From positions 496,001-560,000 of the forward strand of contig QEYB01001436.1 in assembly GCA_017562135.1 (NCBI GenBank): a DNA stretch of 64,000 nucleotides. The letters are read 5' to 3'. This DNA comes from Dipylidium caninum. Lineage: Eukaryota > Platyhelminthes > Cestoda > Cyclophyllidea > Dipylidiidae. The notes under the pieces were generated by a model. That model did not search any database. It had not been told where the DNA came from and saw nothing but the letters and a program-made list of their open reading frames with translations. Made by a program: the position numbers and the translations under genes. How positions within the stretch are numbered: position 1 is the first letter of the stretch; each line of letters starts with the position of its first letter. Shown here piece after piece: positions 1 through 12,253 of this stretch.

Positions 1-1785
1 GAGATTTAAAAAAACACGTTGTTTTTTAGTGTGAGGGACGTGTGCACATACACTGTTATCCGATCCAGCAGCGTGGCGCCTCCGAGGAATTTGTTGTGTC
101 ATGGCGCCTATCGACTGTTGTTGTTGTTGTTGCTGCGGTGATTGACTATAAGGGAAAGACGCAGGTGGGGAACACCATGAGGCCGGTTCACGAGAGAGAA
201 AAATAAAAATTTGGGGAAATATGGGTTAGGACTATCTGCCCAAGCTGAGTCTGGACGGCGTGGCAACCCGGAAACGTCGTGGCTCGAGACTCTGGCGAGG
301 TGGCCTACTGTAGGTGGAGCCATAGAACTGCTTCAACCGTGCCTAACAGCGCGTCAGTGCTTAGATTCAGAGGTCAGATTAACTGTGAAATATGTTGACA
401 GGTCGTAATGACGCGGAGAAGCGGTAATCGAAAATAAGACCCCAAGTGTGGTGCATTCAAAATCCGCCCGAACAGGACTCACGTCGGCGTCTTTGCGTGG
501 GACTCGGCCGAGGTGACACTTGCACCATCCTCGGCGGGTGGTGTGTGTGCTCCTCGCAGAAACAGGCGTCCATTTATCACGACGACCTCGCGATCTATGT
601 CGTACTACAGGGGGAAAAGAGAGAGAGAGAGAGAAGGAGAAGAGGGGAGGATGAGGAGGACGTAAGTACGACCATCAATTGAGAGTCTCGTGGAAGAGTT
701 GGCAGAACTCACCCGTCGGATTAGCTGAAAAAAAAGAAGTAGAAAAGAGACAATCAGAAACAAAGGCCGAGACGCCAATGTTGGCACATTCGTAAACTAA
801 GCAAAAAAGTTCCAGGCTCCTGTCGCCTTTTCAATAGTGACGGAGAGCGACAGTGCTGGGATAGACAAAAAAACAGTGTAGTGTGGATTTAAAAAGTTGT
901 CACAGTAATTGTGTGGCGTGCAATGAAAACCCCCAACTATGTGAAAACGGGCGCGCGTGTTGAATCATCGCGGTGACGACCTGAGGTCAGTTGATGGCTA
1001 CTACAGGCGCGGTGCAGGACTGCCTCCAGGTTGCATTGCACTTCTCGGGACGACGGCGTGGAAAGACACGCACATTGGCCGTTCCACACGAGGCTGCCCC
1101 CGCGGAGCTCATCCCGTGGGGGCGGAGGAGAAGGGGTGAGTGCACCTCGACGCCGCCTTGAGCTCCGACATTACGGCTGGGCACTTTCGTCTTCAAATCT
1201 CCAATGCCAACGCCCATTGACGACAAATGGATTATTTATCGTATGCGCTCGAGGTCTTTTCTCTCGCAGACGTCTACAGACTCGGATTTGGCGACTTCGA
1301 GGCTAATTAGACCCTCAGACTAGGTCTGCGCATTCCGCCACCCGACTTGGGCACGCAGGGAGGTGGATGGACTGTCTGAGACCTGGCCAAAGTCCCTTGT
1401 CCACATCGGCAAAAAATGGCGGTGAATTAAAACTCCTCAGGCACAAGCGCATTAGAATGAAGGTGAGGGAGTCGAGGTTGGACGAGAGATAACCGGAAAG
1501 AGTAAAGCCTCAGGGAAGATGAGACCGCTTTCACACTCAACTTTGCGGGTAGCGTAGCTTAAAGGGTCTATGTCGAGATAAATGGCGATAGTCGACCTTC
1601 AAATCCCACAAATCCATACAGGAAAGATGTATGAAAAGACCGACTGGCTGAGAAACGGTTTCAGACTAGACACCGTGTCAGAATCAAATCGAACTGGGGA
1701 CGACAGGAGAGGAATTTGCCATGCAAAGAAACCGCGAAATCACTTAATGGGAGGAAAAAAGAGGCGACGGGTGAGGGTAACTCAC
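1..1785. other. No exon identified; probably RPTOR intron
   Basis: This stretch follows the last raptor exon I can place on the minus strand, and that exon ends in a GT donor at 1785-1784. I looked for the expected continuation (the linker and WD40 repeats of raptor) and saw no matching reading frame. It is most simply the 5' part of a long intron. The only notable content is a short GA-rich tract near 615-660. Confidence 0.5.
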
Positions 1786-4700
1786 CTCCTGGACAATGTG
1801 GAGGAAGATGACGTTGGCCAATTTTGCAACGGAGGCATGGGGATCGGCAGCAAGGACAAGCACAGTGTCCCACAACTGTTCGAAGATGCCACTGGGCACA
1901 TTGGGCTCAAAGTCTGCACCGAAAAGACGGGAGAATGAGAAAAAAAAACTCTAAAAGAAAACATCCGTTACTTCAAGTCCTTCAGACCGTCGAGAATTCG
2001 CCTTCAAACACACACATTTACTGGCTCGGGCATAAAAGAAAGGGTGAAAAATTCCAAAAATGTTTACCTCTCTCAATGAAGGGACTCCGGAGAGGAAGCA
2101 GCAAGCAGAGATACAACCAGTGTCCATGATAAAATTTTCGACACGAAATACATCCAACCGGAGTTAGTGAAACCTTTCGATAAAGTAGAAACCAAGTTAG
2201 GGACTAATTAAAGGATGCTCAGACGATCTCGTGGCATGAGCTGGGATCCAACTCTCTAAAACAAATGAGAGGTGGTGGAACCGCGACGGAGGAGGGACAA
2301 CCACGACGGCCGGGAAGGCGGCAGTCTGGACAGAAGATGAAAGTGGTGACACTATCCAAATGCCGGAGTACTTCCCACAAAAGTCAAAGTGGAAATGAGG
2401 GAGGCTGGAAGTGTCGAGAGGAAAAAGAGCCCCACCTCCCTCCTCCTCCCCCCCCTCCCACAACAAGTTTACAACGGAGTGAAAAAAAGTAGACGAATTG
2501 TCCAGTCACCGTAAATTGCTGGTAGATTTTCAGTGAAAAGGAGTCACCTTCAACGAAAGACGGCACTGAGTACTTTCCATTCGCATCGTCCATAGCATCG
2601 GCGAGGGCAACAGATGAGGGCTCAACGATGGCACTGCTTTGGGAGTCTTTGTGACTGCGATAACGCGAAGATCGGCCAAGTCGAGAGATGCTCAGTTCCG
2701 TCATTCCGCGAAGGAGGGTCGCAGCGGCTGCGGGAGATCCGACAGAACACACGGCTGTGGAGGAGAGCGAGAATAAGGGGAGTGGACACAGGGTAGGTGA
2801 AGAGGACGGGTACAAGTCCCATAAAACGAGATGGCGGCAACACACTCGGAAGAGTTAATAGTAGATTGGACAGAATGTTTGGGGCGGAATTTTAGAGAGT
2901 TCAACTTACTAGCTTGGGAGGACGTGGAATTGATGACGGTGGGAGCAATTTGCAGTCGTTTAAGGATGTTGCGGTAGTAGAGGTGGGCCTGTTCCACCAC
3001 CCGCGACTCGCAGTGCATCACAAGACTTCGCAAGGCGACCACCACCTCACAGCGAACCAGTGTCGAGGGGTCGCGGGTCCGCTCGACCAGACGGATGCCC
3101 ACTTGGTGGTTAAGCTGCAAGTTGACAAGTGAAGTGATCGTCTCTTCCAAGTGTTCGCGTTAGGGCCACGACCTATCCACTCCTTCAAGTAATTCGCCTG
3201 CTTTATTTAACATGACCATTCGTCGAACTTTGCACCCACAAATCCAACACTCCACTCCGGCCACAAATCTCGCTCAGTCAGTTGGAGGGGCCTACTTGTT
3301 TATTTATTCTCTCTGAGGGCCACTCACATTTCCGCCCAACGTGTCCATCTTTACACTCAACAATCCACCTACCCGTTGTCTGTTGGGTTACAAGTCCATC
3401 CGCTCATCTCTTTACTTATTGACATCAGCCTGTCACAAACGTGTTTCTCCGAATAAACTCGCCACCTCTAGACTGAAAATAAGCGGGGGGGGGGATTTCC
3501 TTGAACATAAAATGTTTTGGCGTTTCGGGACTCGAATCATCCCTACTTAAATGGGGGGAACATTCTATCCAAGAGGAATAATTCAGCGATACAAGTAGTC
3601 TGTAGTTTCGGGGGCCTATGAAGGGATGAGTCGTCGGAGAGTCATGAACAACCCCAAAAAGAAACCCGCGTTTCAAAGGGCATAAAAAGGGGGTACTTGA
3701 CAAAACCTTATCTCCAATCGGAAGGCTGGGAATTCTTAAAGCTAGTCAGTGGGAGTTTTTTTTTAGCAAAAGAGTAATCAAAAGACGCATTTCTCAACTC
3801 ACCCTGTCAGCCTCCAGCGAGTTCTTCTTCCCTTCGCCACCTGATTGGTCGATCAGTGTGCCCAGAGCGAATACTGCCGCCGCTCTCACCACCGGGTCGG
3901 CATCACAGAGACGCGGAATTATTCCTGTCTCAACCACCCGCCCACCATCCGCCTTCACCGCCAACCACCGAGCCTCATTACAGTGGAACCAGACTCGTCC
4001 CAGTGCCAAGAGCAACCAGACTTTCAAGTGATCAAAGCTGTGCCCATCTCGAAGTGCTCCCGCTTCGGCGGCAACCGAGGCACGCGTCAACTCCTCCGCG
4101 GCAACGTGGATGAAAGAAAAGGGCTTTGAGGTGTAGTAGACCTCTTGGAAGAGAGCATCCGGGGCACCTGTTTCTCCCCTGACCAGCATCTTCGCCAGCG
4201 CAAAAGCCGCCATAGTTCGAACCAGAGGGGACAAATTGGAGGAGTCTTGTAGACACGCCACGAAGTATTTGTATCCCGACTCGCGAATGCCTTCATGTCG
4301 GCTGAAGTCGATCAACGCGGAGCTGATAATCTTGCCCCAAATGAATACCAGATGGGGCTTCACCTCGAGCACGTTGGAGTGGAAGAGGCGGACAATGTAG
4401 GGGAGGATGCCCACAGTAATGCAGTGGCACACCGCCCAGGGCCCGAGATCGAGGAATTCGGATAGGAGTTGGAGGGCGCGGATGCGGTGGGTTTGGGAGA
4501 GGAGAACTTGGAGTAGGATGGGAAGTTGGATGGCGGACTGGCGCTGGCGGTAACTAGGATTGGAGGAGGCGTAGCGCAGCCAGGCTTGGAATGCGGTCAT
4601 TTGGGTGGTGAAGAAAGAGGCGGGGCGGTAGTCGGGCGGCATGGGATTGTGAACGAGGGGCAGAGGCGTGGGACCGATCACGGGAGCGGCGCGCGGCTGA

Positions 4701-7700
4701 GAGCAGCGAGCGAGGAGAGAAGCGGCCGAGATGGGAGGGCGAGTTATCGGGCGAGTCGAGTTATTTCCACCACCGCCGGCCACTGCGCAGAGACCCGCTC
4801 GAAAAGGGTGTGTGGGGACAAGGCTCGGACATGGAGGTGGTTTGGGGACTTCTAGTGTTGCCTCCTTCGGTGGAAGTTGCTGGGTTAATTGTTGATAAAG
4901 AAAAAAAGGGTTAAGTGACAAATTAAAAGGTGAAGAGAGCATGTGAAGGCTCATGGAGGCAAAAACAAGTGCCAAGACTACTCCCAATGGAAGGAAATAA
5001 ACCATTTCATGCGGGGAAGAGGTAGCTGTGTTACAGCTTGCCTGCGACCGAAATACCGAGGGGAAAAGGGGGGAGAATGGCAGAAGTAGCGCTGTATAGC
5101 GTCCACGTAGCAGTCGAATATACTGGAACAACCGAAGGGGGAGCAGAAGGATGAGGACAGTCTAGAACGGAGGGGTTGATAAACGTATGAGAAACAGTTG
5201 ACGGAGGGACAGGCGGCTAATCAAAACGTGCAACAGGAAGGGAAAAAATAAATAAGGGACAGGGGTATGATGGGGAAGGGAAAGAGGGCGTGATGGCGCA
5301 ATAGGATGGAAGAGGAAATTCATCGGCCAAATTATAAGAATGGCGGGAGTGTAGATAAATAAAAGAAGGACCCGAGAGTGAATTAAGAGAAAGAAGGCTG
5401 GGCGGACGTCAAGGAACTGGTGAACCAGCGGATGGTTACAAAAAAGAAAAGGAGGCGGGGAAGAGGCGAGAGTGAAATTGCGAGTCACAAGTAGGCAAAA
5501 GAGAAAAGGGGAGAAAAAGCGAGAGTAGGTGGAATCAATGACCCTTTCGTGATTCGCAGAAAGAAATATCACATGAGACGACGCTCGCGTCTCTTTGGTA
5601 GGCGTAAAAAGGTGAAGAGAAAGTAAGTGTGTGGGTAGGCGCCTGCGCCAGGGCGGAGAACAAGTGGATTGCGGATGGGCAGGTAAAGAGGTGGAAAACG
5701 TCTACACATTCGCAACGTACTATTTTGAATTTCTGCAGTTGGTGCAGTGACTGATGTTGGTCCGTTGTATCACGAGGTGCCTGCTCTTGTTTGGCGTCGA
5801 CAACGTCGTCATCGACATCCTCCTCCTCCTCCTCCTCCTCCTCCTCTTCGTCCTCCTCGTCTTCAGTCTCATCATCCTCGTCGACGTCGATGTCGCTGGA
5901 AGAGAACTCGCTCTCCTCGGAGTCACAGCCCTTAAAATGCCAGAAAATGAGAGTTTCGCCCAGAGTATTTTCGATATTCAATACTCTTCCACTCCCTCCC
6001 CGCCTCCTTAATCGCCTGGATCAGACCGCAGAAATGTTTATTGAGGCTGTAGTCTTAAGTGTTCCCTTTTTTAGCCCCCCGCACACCACAGGAAGACAGT
6101 AGGAACGCGGTCAAACCGTCAAGTGAACTTGCATGATGATGAGGAGGGTGCTGGTCCCCACCGTCCGGCTCTCGCGGAATTCGGCTGCTCTGACTGGGAA
6201 GTAGATTGGGCGGGCAGGAGTGTGGCTGCTTGTTCTGAGCACCACTGGCGATAGATTTGGCAACACCAACTGCATTTTCGACCACAGGCTCTTCCTCGCT
6301 AATGCGCGAGAGGTCACGCGTCTGTACAACGAATTTCGGCGTCCTTTTGGGCGACAGTGTCGGCGTGACGGGGGTAGAACCTCTCACATGGTGGTGGGAT
6401 TTTGCAACCTTTCAAGACGAGAAAGAATATTTGAAGGTAGTTGAAAAAAGAGGTAATACAATGACCGCTTTTCTTCGATCCAGGTTAGAGTATAGATAAA
6501 AAATCACGACTAATTGAACGAGAATACCGAATTACTGTAATAAGGTGAAATGTGCGTGAACCGAGAAGACAGTCCATCACCAGGACGCAGGGTTGCACAG
6601 ATTTATTTTTCGGCTTTTCCATAGAAAAATTACTTTCTCACACAACTCCACACCGTATTCGCACTGGGTCGAATGGGACAGAAAGACGTTGTTCGTGCTG
6701 AGCGACGTTTGGTTGGGAAACAACCCATATTCTAGATAATTATGACCAGCTCTAGCTGCGGGAACCAGTGCAATAAAATCGTGTGTCGCACCTCTGAGTG
6801 GACAAACGTGTTGGCGTTAGCGCGCAACAAGATTGTTATCTGTCGTCATTTCTGCTGCCGGTGTTTAGAATGGCCTCGATCGGACAGCCTATGCATGACA
6901 GGCGGGCCGACCATGCGGCTGCAGGACAGACTTGGTACTAGTTATTGTGTATGGTGTGTGACGCCGCCACAACACCACCTTTTCATGCAATGCATGTAGA
7001 TGTGCTCCACGCGAATAGCCTTCAAAAAGTGGGCTTTCTGTTTAGAGGGTCGTAGCTATTCAATTACTCACTCGCATTCTCGTCTCGCTAACATTTCGAG
7101 GTGACATGGGGAAGAGAAAGCATCAAGACGACTTACCGTTCCGCCGGTCGGTTCATATCCAGGCGGTGCGTTAGTTGCAAGGCGATCCAGAACGCCTTCG
7201 CTCTCCCCATCACCAGCTCGTTCTTCCTTTCCCTCGGGTCGACTCTCCGCCTGTAGTGCTTTCAATTGCTTCGCCTCCTCAATCTGCCTATCGACCTCGT
7301 TCAAGAGGACTGCCAGGCGCTGGGCAGATGCTGAAGTTAGTTCGAGCAGATCCCTCGGGACATCTCCCATGCCCCCCGGCGACGCCGTCGTTGGGGGGGA
7401 GAACAAGAGAGGCAGATTATGCTGTTTCTGGTGTTGCTGTGTCAGAAATATCAAATCAGTCTGCGGACTAGTTTGCATGGAGGAGAGGACTTGCGGAAGG
7501 TAGTGAAAAAGCAGATCCAGAGAATGATCCCAGGCACTCCTGGACAGGAAAAAAAAACAAGCGTGACTCCCTCAGATTTAAACTAATGATTGAAGGAAAA
7601 CGAGTACAGCCAATCAGGCCATCATGAGGAATACGAGAGTTTAATCATCGAGTCATACCAGATTGGATGATCGTGAGTTGGATTAAGGCGAGGCCAGGAG

Positions 7701-10048
7701 CATGGGTGGCATCCGAAAGCCCGCATTAGGCGTTGGGCAAGAAGGTAGTTACGGAAAATGCTAGCAACGAGGAGATCTTGACGGAAGAGTTTTTGGAAGA
7801 GGTCTACAGGAAAGCTGCACCACGCGATGGTGTCAGTCACTGCGGTAAAGATCCAATTAATCTCGCCCAGCAAGGACATGCGATTCCCGTGAGTGCCCGG
7901 AATATGGTCAAGGAGAGCTTCGTCAATGTGACCTGAAAGGAACAAGTTCATGAGAGAGACTAGTGGGAAATAGCTGTGTCAACCATCCAGTGGATTACTT
8001 TACAGCATGCTAAGGATTGTGAGTTTGATTGTTCACATTCCTACAGAGAGAAACTTTGCCATTAAATGGCACCTTAAGAGAGAGATTATTATTTCTTAAC
8101 GGGTACGTCGGAAAAATGGAAAATTAAAACAAACCCCATTCATAGAAGGTAAAAGTGTGGATGATGGTAAAAACACTGAAGTGTTTTTTGTACCGCATAA
8201 TCGTTTCAGGATTAACAGATGGAATAATGTAATCTCTAATTCACTTGTAGAGGCTCTACCGACTCCACGAAAAAGGATATAAAAGGGAAAGGGGGGGGGG
8301 AAGAGGAATGAGAAGAGATTATTGGAACAATAAATAACTTAATAAGCCTCAAAAAATGAAGAGGGAAGAAGAGTGCTGACCAGGAAAAGACTTATTATAC
8401 TTCATCCAATGCCACCGCAGTGCTGTGCGGATAGGAGTGGTGAGACAAGCTGTAAAGAGGTCAGCGGGTAGATCGGCTAGTTGGGGCAGATCTTCGTTCT
8501 CCTCACAGGCGCACAGCATGATTGTGTTATCCATGGAGGCTGGAGCAACGGCCGCTGCGACAGCGGCAGCCATTTGACTCATCCCACTGACGTGACTGGC
8601 ATAGGCCTGAAAAGAAGTCGTAAAGACCACCATAATGTAATAGTTTGAACAATAAATCCCCACTCTACTACTACTTCTTAAGACCAGCTAGATTACTTCG
8701 AGAAGACCTCGAAAGCTTCAAAATATCACCCAGTGTCATTCGCATTACATTCTGTTTAATTTGCTCTCGACGGATTCATGCATTTGCTTATTACAGCAAA
8801 CCACCCCCCAGCTAAGACTCTGTAGGCTTTTGTTCTACTTCCAATTTCATTGATTAATGAATGAATAATTAATTAACTAAAAGAAAATAAACAGCATGCC
8901 AAGATTTTTTCGTAGGGGAAAAACATTGGTAAAAATATAAGGACGACAAATAACGTATAATCGCTACTCAGGTAAGACAGGATAAAAAATGTGACTTACA
9001 TGACCAAAGGCGTTGCCCTCGTGTTGCACGCCGTCCGTTGCAGACATGCCGTTATTCGAGTCAGGCGCATTAGCCATCTTGATGTGGACATAAGAAAAAA
9101 ATGCGAGTTGCAGGTTAGCGCATTATTAAAGGTAATCGCAATGAGGCACATAATAGTCCACAAGGTGTACTAATGATGTTCAGTGTACTACAACAATGAT
9201 CAAATGGAGGAATAACCAAAAAGGTTGCTGTGAAGCCAGTGAACAATTAGACAAAGGCACTCACTTCGGTCTGTCTGCGTTGGCAAAAATAATCATAGAG
9301 TTTGAGCACACGACCGGCATTTTGACATTCAATAACGTAAACTGAGGGACCACCCAGCCAATTTTGGAGGTGATAGAGTGATAAAGGAATATACTTGGTG
9401 AAGGTCTGAAAAAGGTATTAAGTAGTTAAAAACACAAAAAGCGAAAGATAAGTAGTCATGCAAGATACCCGGTTAAAAACCCAGATTTCCCCATTCTCTG
9501 TAGGGCGGGGAACACCATGGCCATTGTAGTGAAATAGTATTCTGTCAGACCGAGCATTGCGACGCATATTAAGGCAAATCTTTTTCACTTCCTCTAAGTT
9601 TGGGTCAAGACATTGCCTGTAGCATCCTTTGGGCTGCCAACGTTCATACTGGGACTAGAAAAATATGAGTTTTAAGTACGTTGATATCAAAGAAGAGGGG
9701 AGGCAATTCTAGTAAGAACAAACCTGAAGATTTTTACCAATCATATCGACAACACGGTAGCCAGCATCGGCTGGGTCAATCCAAGCCTCAACGCGACTAT
9801 ATGGGGTATTTTTTGTACATCCGGAGGATCAATATCCATATTAAGGCAGATAACAAGAGCTACATTAATTGTTTTAATCTAAAATACAGGGTTTTGTACA
9901 TCAGATGAAATACCTTATCCTTGGAGTAAGACTCCTTGTATAACTCAACCCCCTTCACTGGATTATTTAATTGTGAAGCAACAAAAGCTTGACTATGCTC
10001 GGATGTATTGCAAAAGTCTCTGAACGTGTGTTGTTTACATGGCTCCAT
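1786..10048 (-). CDS. RPTOR: Raptor (regulatory-associated protein of mTOR), 5' half
   Basis: Raptor is the substrate-presenting subunit of mTORC1, acting in the cytosol and on lysosomes. Exons I can place, 5' to 3': 10048-9914, 9878-9724, 9654-9469, 9405-9265, 9077-9000, 8606-8381, 7932-7659, 7539-7137, about 6408-6080 (3' border unsure), 5930-5721, 4879-3803, 3141-2910, 2754-2548 and 1913-1786. Apart from the ninth exon's end, borders are GT-AG and phases fit. The start codon has a good context (AACATGG). Exons 2-4 carry the RNC caspase-like domain, with [13 protein letters not shown] holding the His of the dyad and ECQNAG holding the Cys. Exon 6 has [20 protein letters not shown] and exon 7 [20 protein letters not shown]. 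Exon 11 has FLDLGPWAV and the HEAT-like block, and exon 14 has LAADPH. About 1,260 codons are used before human residue ~740 is reached, so the worm protein has extra inserts (exons 8-10). The WD40 part is outside the window. Family assignment is from remembered raptor sequence; the exon model is mine. Confidence 0.93.
5818..5847 (-). repeat. (CTC)n tract encoding a glutamate run in RPTOR
   Basis: A trinucleotide run lies inside the tenth raptor exon (5930-5721). On the coding strand it gives ten consecutive Glu in an Asp/Glu-rich segment. The exon is placed by an AAG acceptor and a GTACGT donor and has phase 0 at both ends. The acidic stretch is part of a worm-specific insertion between the RNC domain and the HEAT region, so the exon is less certain than the conserved ones. 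Confidence 0.6.
9809..9814 (-). other. RPTOR: Apparent 1-nt frameshift in RPTOR exon 2
   Basis: The run is six T on the plus strand (six A in the coding sense). Upstream of it the frame reads ...DPPDVQK; downstream the raptor sequence [12 protein letters not shown] is in the next frame. Exon 2 is 155 nt long, one short of a multiple of three, while its neighbours need phase 0 on both sides. One missing base in this homopolymer explains both facts. A sequencing or assembly error is more likely than a real null allele. Confidence 0.8.
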
Positions 10049-10388
10049 GTTACGACGAGGAGAGAAAAACGCGAGTGAGGGCTATTGGCACGACATGAGG
10101 CGCCCCAAAACACAATTTAAAGGTCATATGTTCAAATCAGTCATTTTCCCAAATATTCTATTTTTAATTTTGGCTATAATAGTTAAGTTACACGCCGCTA
10201 AAACACTTAATTTTTGTACACAATAACTTACATATTTCTGCACAAGTGGTAGTAAGCGCATGGATGTGGAAAGTAAATGTTACTGTTTTTTGCAATTTCC
10301 TCCAAAAATTATTATCTAACTACAAACCAGTGAAGAACGAGTGACTCCACCTTGAACCCACGAAAAAAGCCAAGCTACAGCACTTTAA
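10049..10388. other. Intergenic, raptor 5' flank
   Basis: AT-rich sequence upstream of the raptor start codon. It must hold the raptor promoter and 5' UTR, but I see no clear TATA box, CCAAT box or CACGTG. An open frame on the plus strand (10047-10226, 59 codons, starting on the opposite strand of the raptor ATG) resembles nothing known to me and is probably chance. Confidence 0.4.
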
Positions 10389-10724
10389 GTGAAATTGAGA
10401 GGGTTGGCTCGCTTTGGACCTGGTTTTAACAATGCTGTATCGCGCCTGACTGTCCTACTAACTTCCCAAATGAAAGAATTAAATGGATCTTTCCATGCCC
10501 CCAAACTTGTATTAAAAGCCGGCGCATTTACTACCCACAACGTCCATTTTTATCGAATCCAACCGGAATACGGTCTTTTAATACGACAGCTGGACCATAA
10601 TCTACCCCAAAGTGAAAAACCAACAATGTTTTACGCATCTCATATTACTTACATGCGTATATCATCCTATCGTATAGTTGAGGGAGAAATGACTATCACG
10701 AATTTCCCAATGACTGGCTTTTAA
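10389..10724 (+). CDS. Unrecognised ORF, possible terminal exon
   Basis: A 111-codon open frame ends in TAA and runs convergently toward family gene A. Its first codon would be GTG with an in-frame TAA immediately before it, so a real product would need an upstream exon spliced at one of the nearby AG dinucleotides. The composition is protein-like (balanced hydrophobic and polar residues, no low complexity), but I recognise no family. Its stop lies only a few bases from the poly(A) signal of gene A on the other strand. It could equally be a chance frame in AT-rich intergenic DNA. Confidence 0.25.
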   Translation: MKLRGLARFGPGFNNAVSRLTVLLTSQMKELNGSFHAPKLVLKAGAFTTHNVHFYRIQPEYGLLIRQLDHNLPQSEKPTMFYASHITYMRISSYRIVEGEMTITNFPMTGF

Positions 10725-10726
10725 TA

Positions 10727-10732
10727 TTTATT
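10727..10732 (-). terminator. Poly(A) signal AATAAA of family gene A
   Basis: AATAAA on the minus strand, about 75 nt after the stop codon of gene A. The spacing fits a eukaryotic cleavage and polyadenylation signal. Confidence 0.6.
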
Positions 10733-10806
10733 CCTGGCAAATGTAATGAGAACCGCTGAGAGAATTTACTCCGCCTCTATTACGTTTGGGTTTCTTATGC
10801 CAATGT

Positions 10807-11979
10807 CTATGTACACACATTGGTTGGCGAGGGGTTTGTGAGTTCAGCCACAACTTGAGGAAATCGTTGTTTGAAGACGTAACATGCGCACTGGTCATCA
10901 TGGAAGTTACATTCAGGATTGCTGTGCATGATGAATTCGTCGACACGGGCATCTGGGTACCAGGTCTCGGGCGTGTTCATTAAAAGCATGTCAGTCAAGT
11001 AGGTGCCGCAAATCACCGTGGGGTTTGCATTGCGTATGATATCGTATTCTCTGCAGTCGGTTTGGAGAGTTGTAGGCAATTTGAGCAAAAACTCACCCAA
11101 ACTATTGCCCAGCACTCGCAGCACTGGTTCAGTGCATTCCCTATTCATTTGGGTATAATCTATTAGCAGAAAGCGACCCTCATGCGCTTCACTGGAACGG
11201 GCCGCTGCTCTGTAGTATTGCCGTAGGAGATGGATTAAATTAACTACAACGTATTGGAACACCAACGCCAACTGCTTGTCCTTCATATTCTGCAGGTCGC
11301 GGAAGCAGAAGTAGTGGACAATGTTTGGGAATCTCTGCTTAAAGGATTCATCCGTAGCCATCTTCTCCGCTAAATCATGCAGGAATACACTCTCTAACTC
11401 CGTTGGGGGCTTTGGCTCCAGTGAAGAATCACGACCGTAGAGGCTGAAGTCCACGTTGACCAACGACACGGCGGTGTCGAGGGAAATGTTTACTTGCAGG
11501 CTCTTAACACGTTGAATTATGTCGACTATCACCTCGAAGACCATCCGCGGCGATACGTTGGCGAATCTCTTAACACACTGCTCGTAGCAGAGGGCATTCA
11601 ACAGGAAGCATGTCAAATCATCCACATTCTCCGGCAACTCGGTGTTCTGAATCGCCGGATAATCCAACTTGTGGAGGAAGCTGCCTCGATAGCCGCAAGC
11701 CAACTCTCGCCGGTGCTTCTCGTGGAGTATCATCATGGGCGCCGCAAGGGCGAGGGGAATGCAGTAGGCGCCCTCATTGTCCTGGCAGACTAAATCTCTT
11801 TTGAAGCGCAATTTTTCGCCTTCAAAAAACTTTTCCGCTGGAATAGGCGGTCTAAGGAAGTCCAAAAGACAGGACTGTTGCCGCTGACCTGGTGGATTGG
11901 GCGGACAAGCGTCCCCTTCCACGGCCTCGGCGACTCCCCCCTTCTCTGCTGCCCATTCTTCATCTCTCGCACACGCCAT
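10807..11979 (-). CDS. Cluster family gene A (intronless, unknown function)
   Basis: A 390-aa protein in a single open frame. The ATG was chosen because the preceding in-frame codon is only a GTG. I recognise no named domain. Family features in order: a variable Pro/Glu-rich N terminus (1-50); block 1 around 58-88 with IPLALAAPMMIL; block 2 at 146-165 with MVFEVIVDIIQRV; block 3 at 239-256 with LVFQYVVVNLIHLLRQY; block 4 at 324-343 with LLMNTPETWYPD; and a His-Cys tail with CAC at 364-366. It is closest to gene B, just upstream in the same orientation; the two share VFEVIVD, LRVLGN and LLMNT...WYPD, so they look like a recent tandem duplication. No signal peptide is seen, and the hydrophobic blocks look like packed amphipathic helices rather than membrane spans. 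CACGTG lies 72 bp upstream. The continuous frame suggests a working gene. Confidence 0.85.
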   Translation of the reverse strand: MACARDEEWAAEKGGVAEAVEGDACPPNPPGQRQQSCLLDFLRPPIPAEKFFEGEKLRFKRDLVCQDNEGAYCIPLALAAPMMILHEKHRRELACGYRGSFLHKLDYPAIQNTELPENVDDLTCFLLNALCYEQCVKRFANVSPRMVFEVIVDIIQRVKSLQVNISLDTAVSLVNVDFSLYGRDSSLEPKPPTELESVFLHDLAEKMATDESFKQRFPNIVHYFCFRDLQNMKDKQLALVFQYVVVNLIHLLRQYYRAAARSSEAHEGRFLLIDYTQMNRECTEPVLRVLGNSLGEFLLKLPTTLQTDCREYDIIRNANPTVICGTYLTDMLLMNTPETWYPDARVDEFIMHSNPECNFHDDQCACYVFKQRFPQVVAELTNPSPTNVCT

Positions 11980-12051
11980 CACGCCTTCCCCTCCACCATT
12001 TATTCAATAGTGATTGACTTTCGAGGCTTTTGAATTCCTTCCCACCGACCC

Positions 12052-12057
12052 CACGTG
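12052..12057 (-). promoter_or_regulatory. E-box CACGTG upstream of gene A
   Basis: Palindromic CACGTG in the context GTCACGTGG on the gene strand, 72 bp before the ATG. A TTTGAA hexamer (12029-12034) lies between it and the start codon. CACGTG is the classic site of bHLH-zip factors (USF, MITF/TFE, Myc-Max). Binding here is inferred only from the match and its recurrence at the other cluster genes. Confidence 0.5.
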
Positions 12058-12253
12058 ACAGCATGTCAGCTGTTTCTGCCAGGGGAGCGAGATAACCACC
12101 CCGTTCGCCCCCTCCACCACCTCCCCCCCCCTCCTCTCCTCTCTCCCTTCCAGATCAGGCTGTCTTTCGCCGCCTTACAGAGACTGGTGGGGTTGGCGTC
12201 CCTTCAGGTGCATATACTGGCTATTTTGATTTAAGTAGTGCGGAGAGAAATGA

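Noticed and set aside
3533..3548. tRNA-like B-box (ACTCGAATCATCCC)
   Set aside because: No matching A-box or cloverleaf could be drawn around it.
4880..5131. Hydrophobic N-terminal extension of the large raptor exon
   Set aside because: The frame is open, but raptor homology begins after the AACCCAG acceptor at 4880; the sequence before it reads like a pyrimidine-rich intron.
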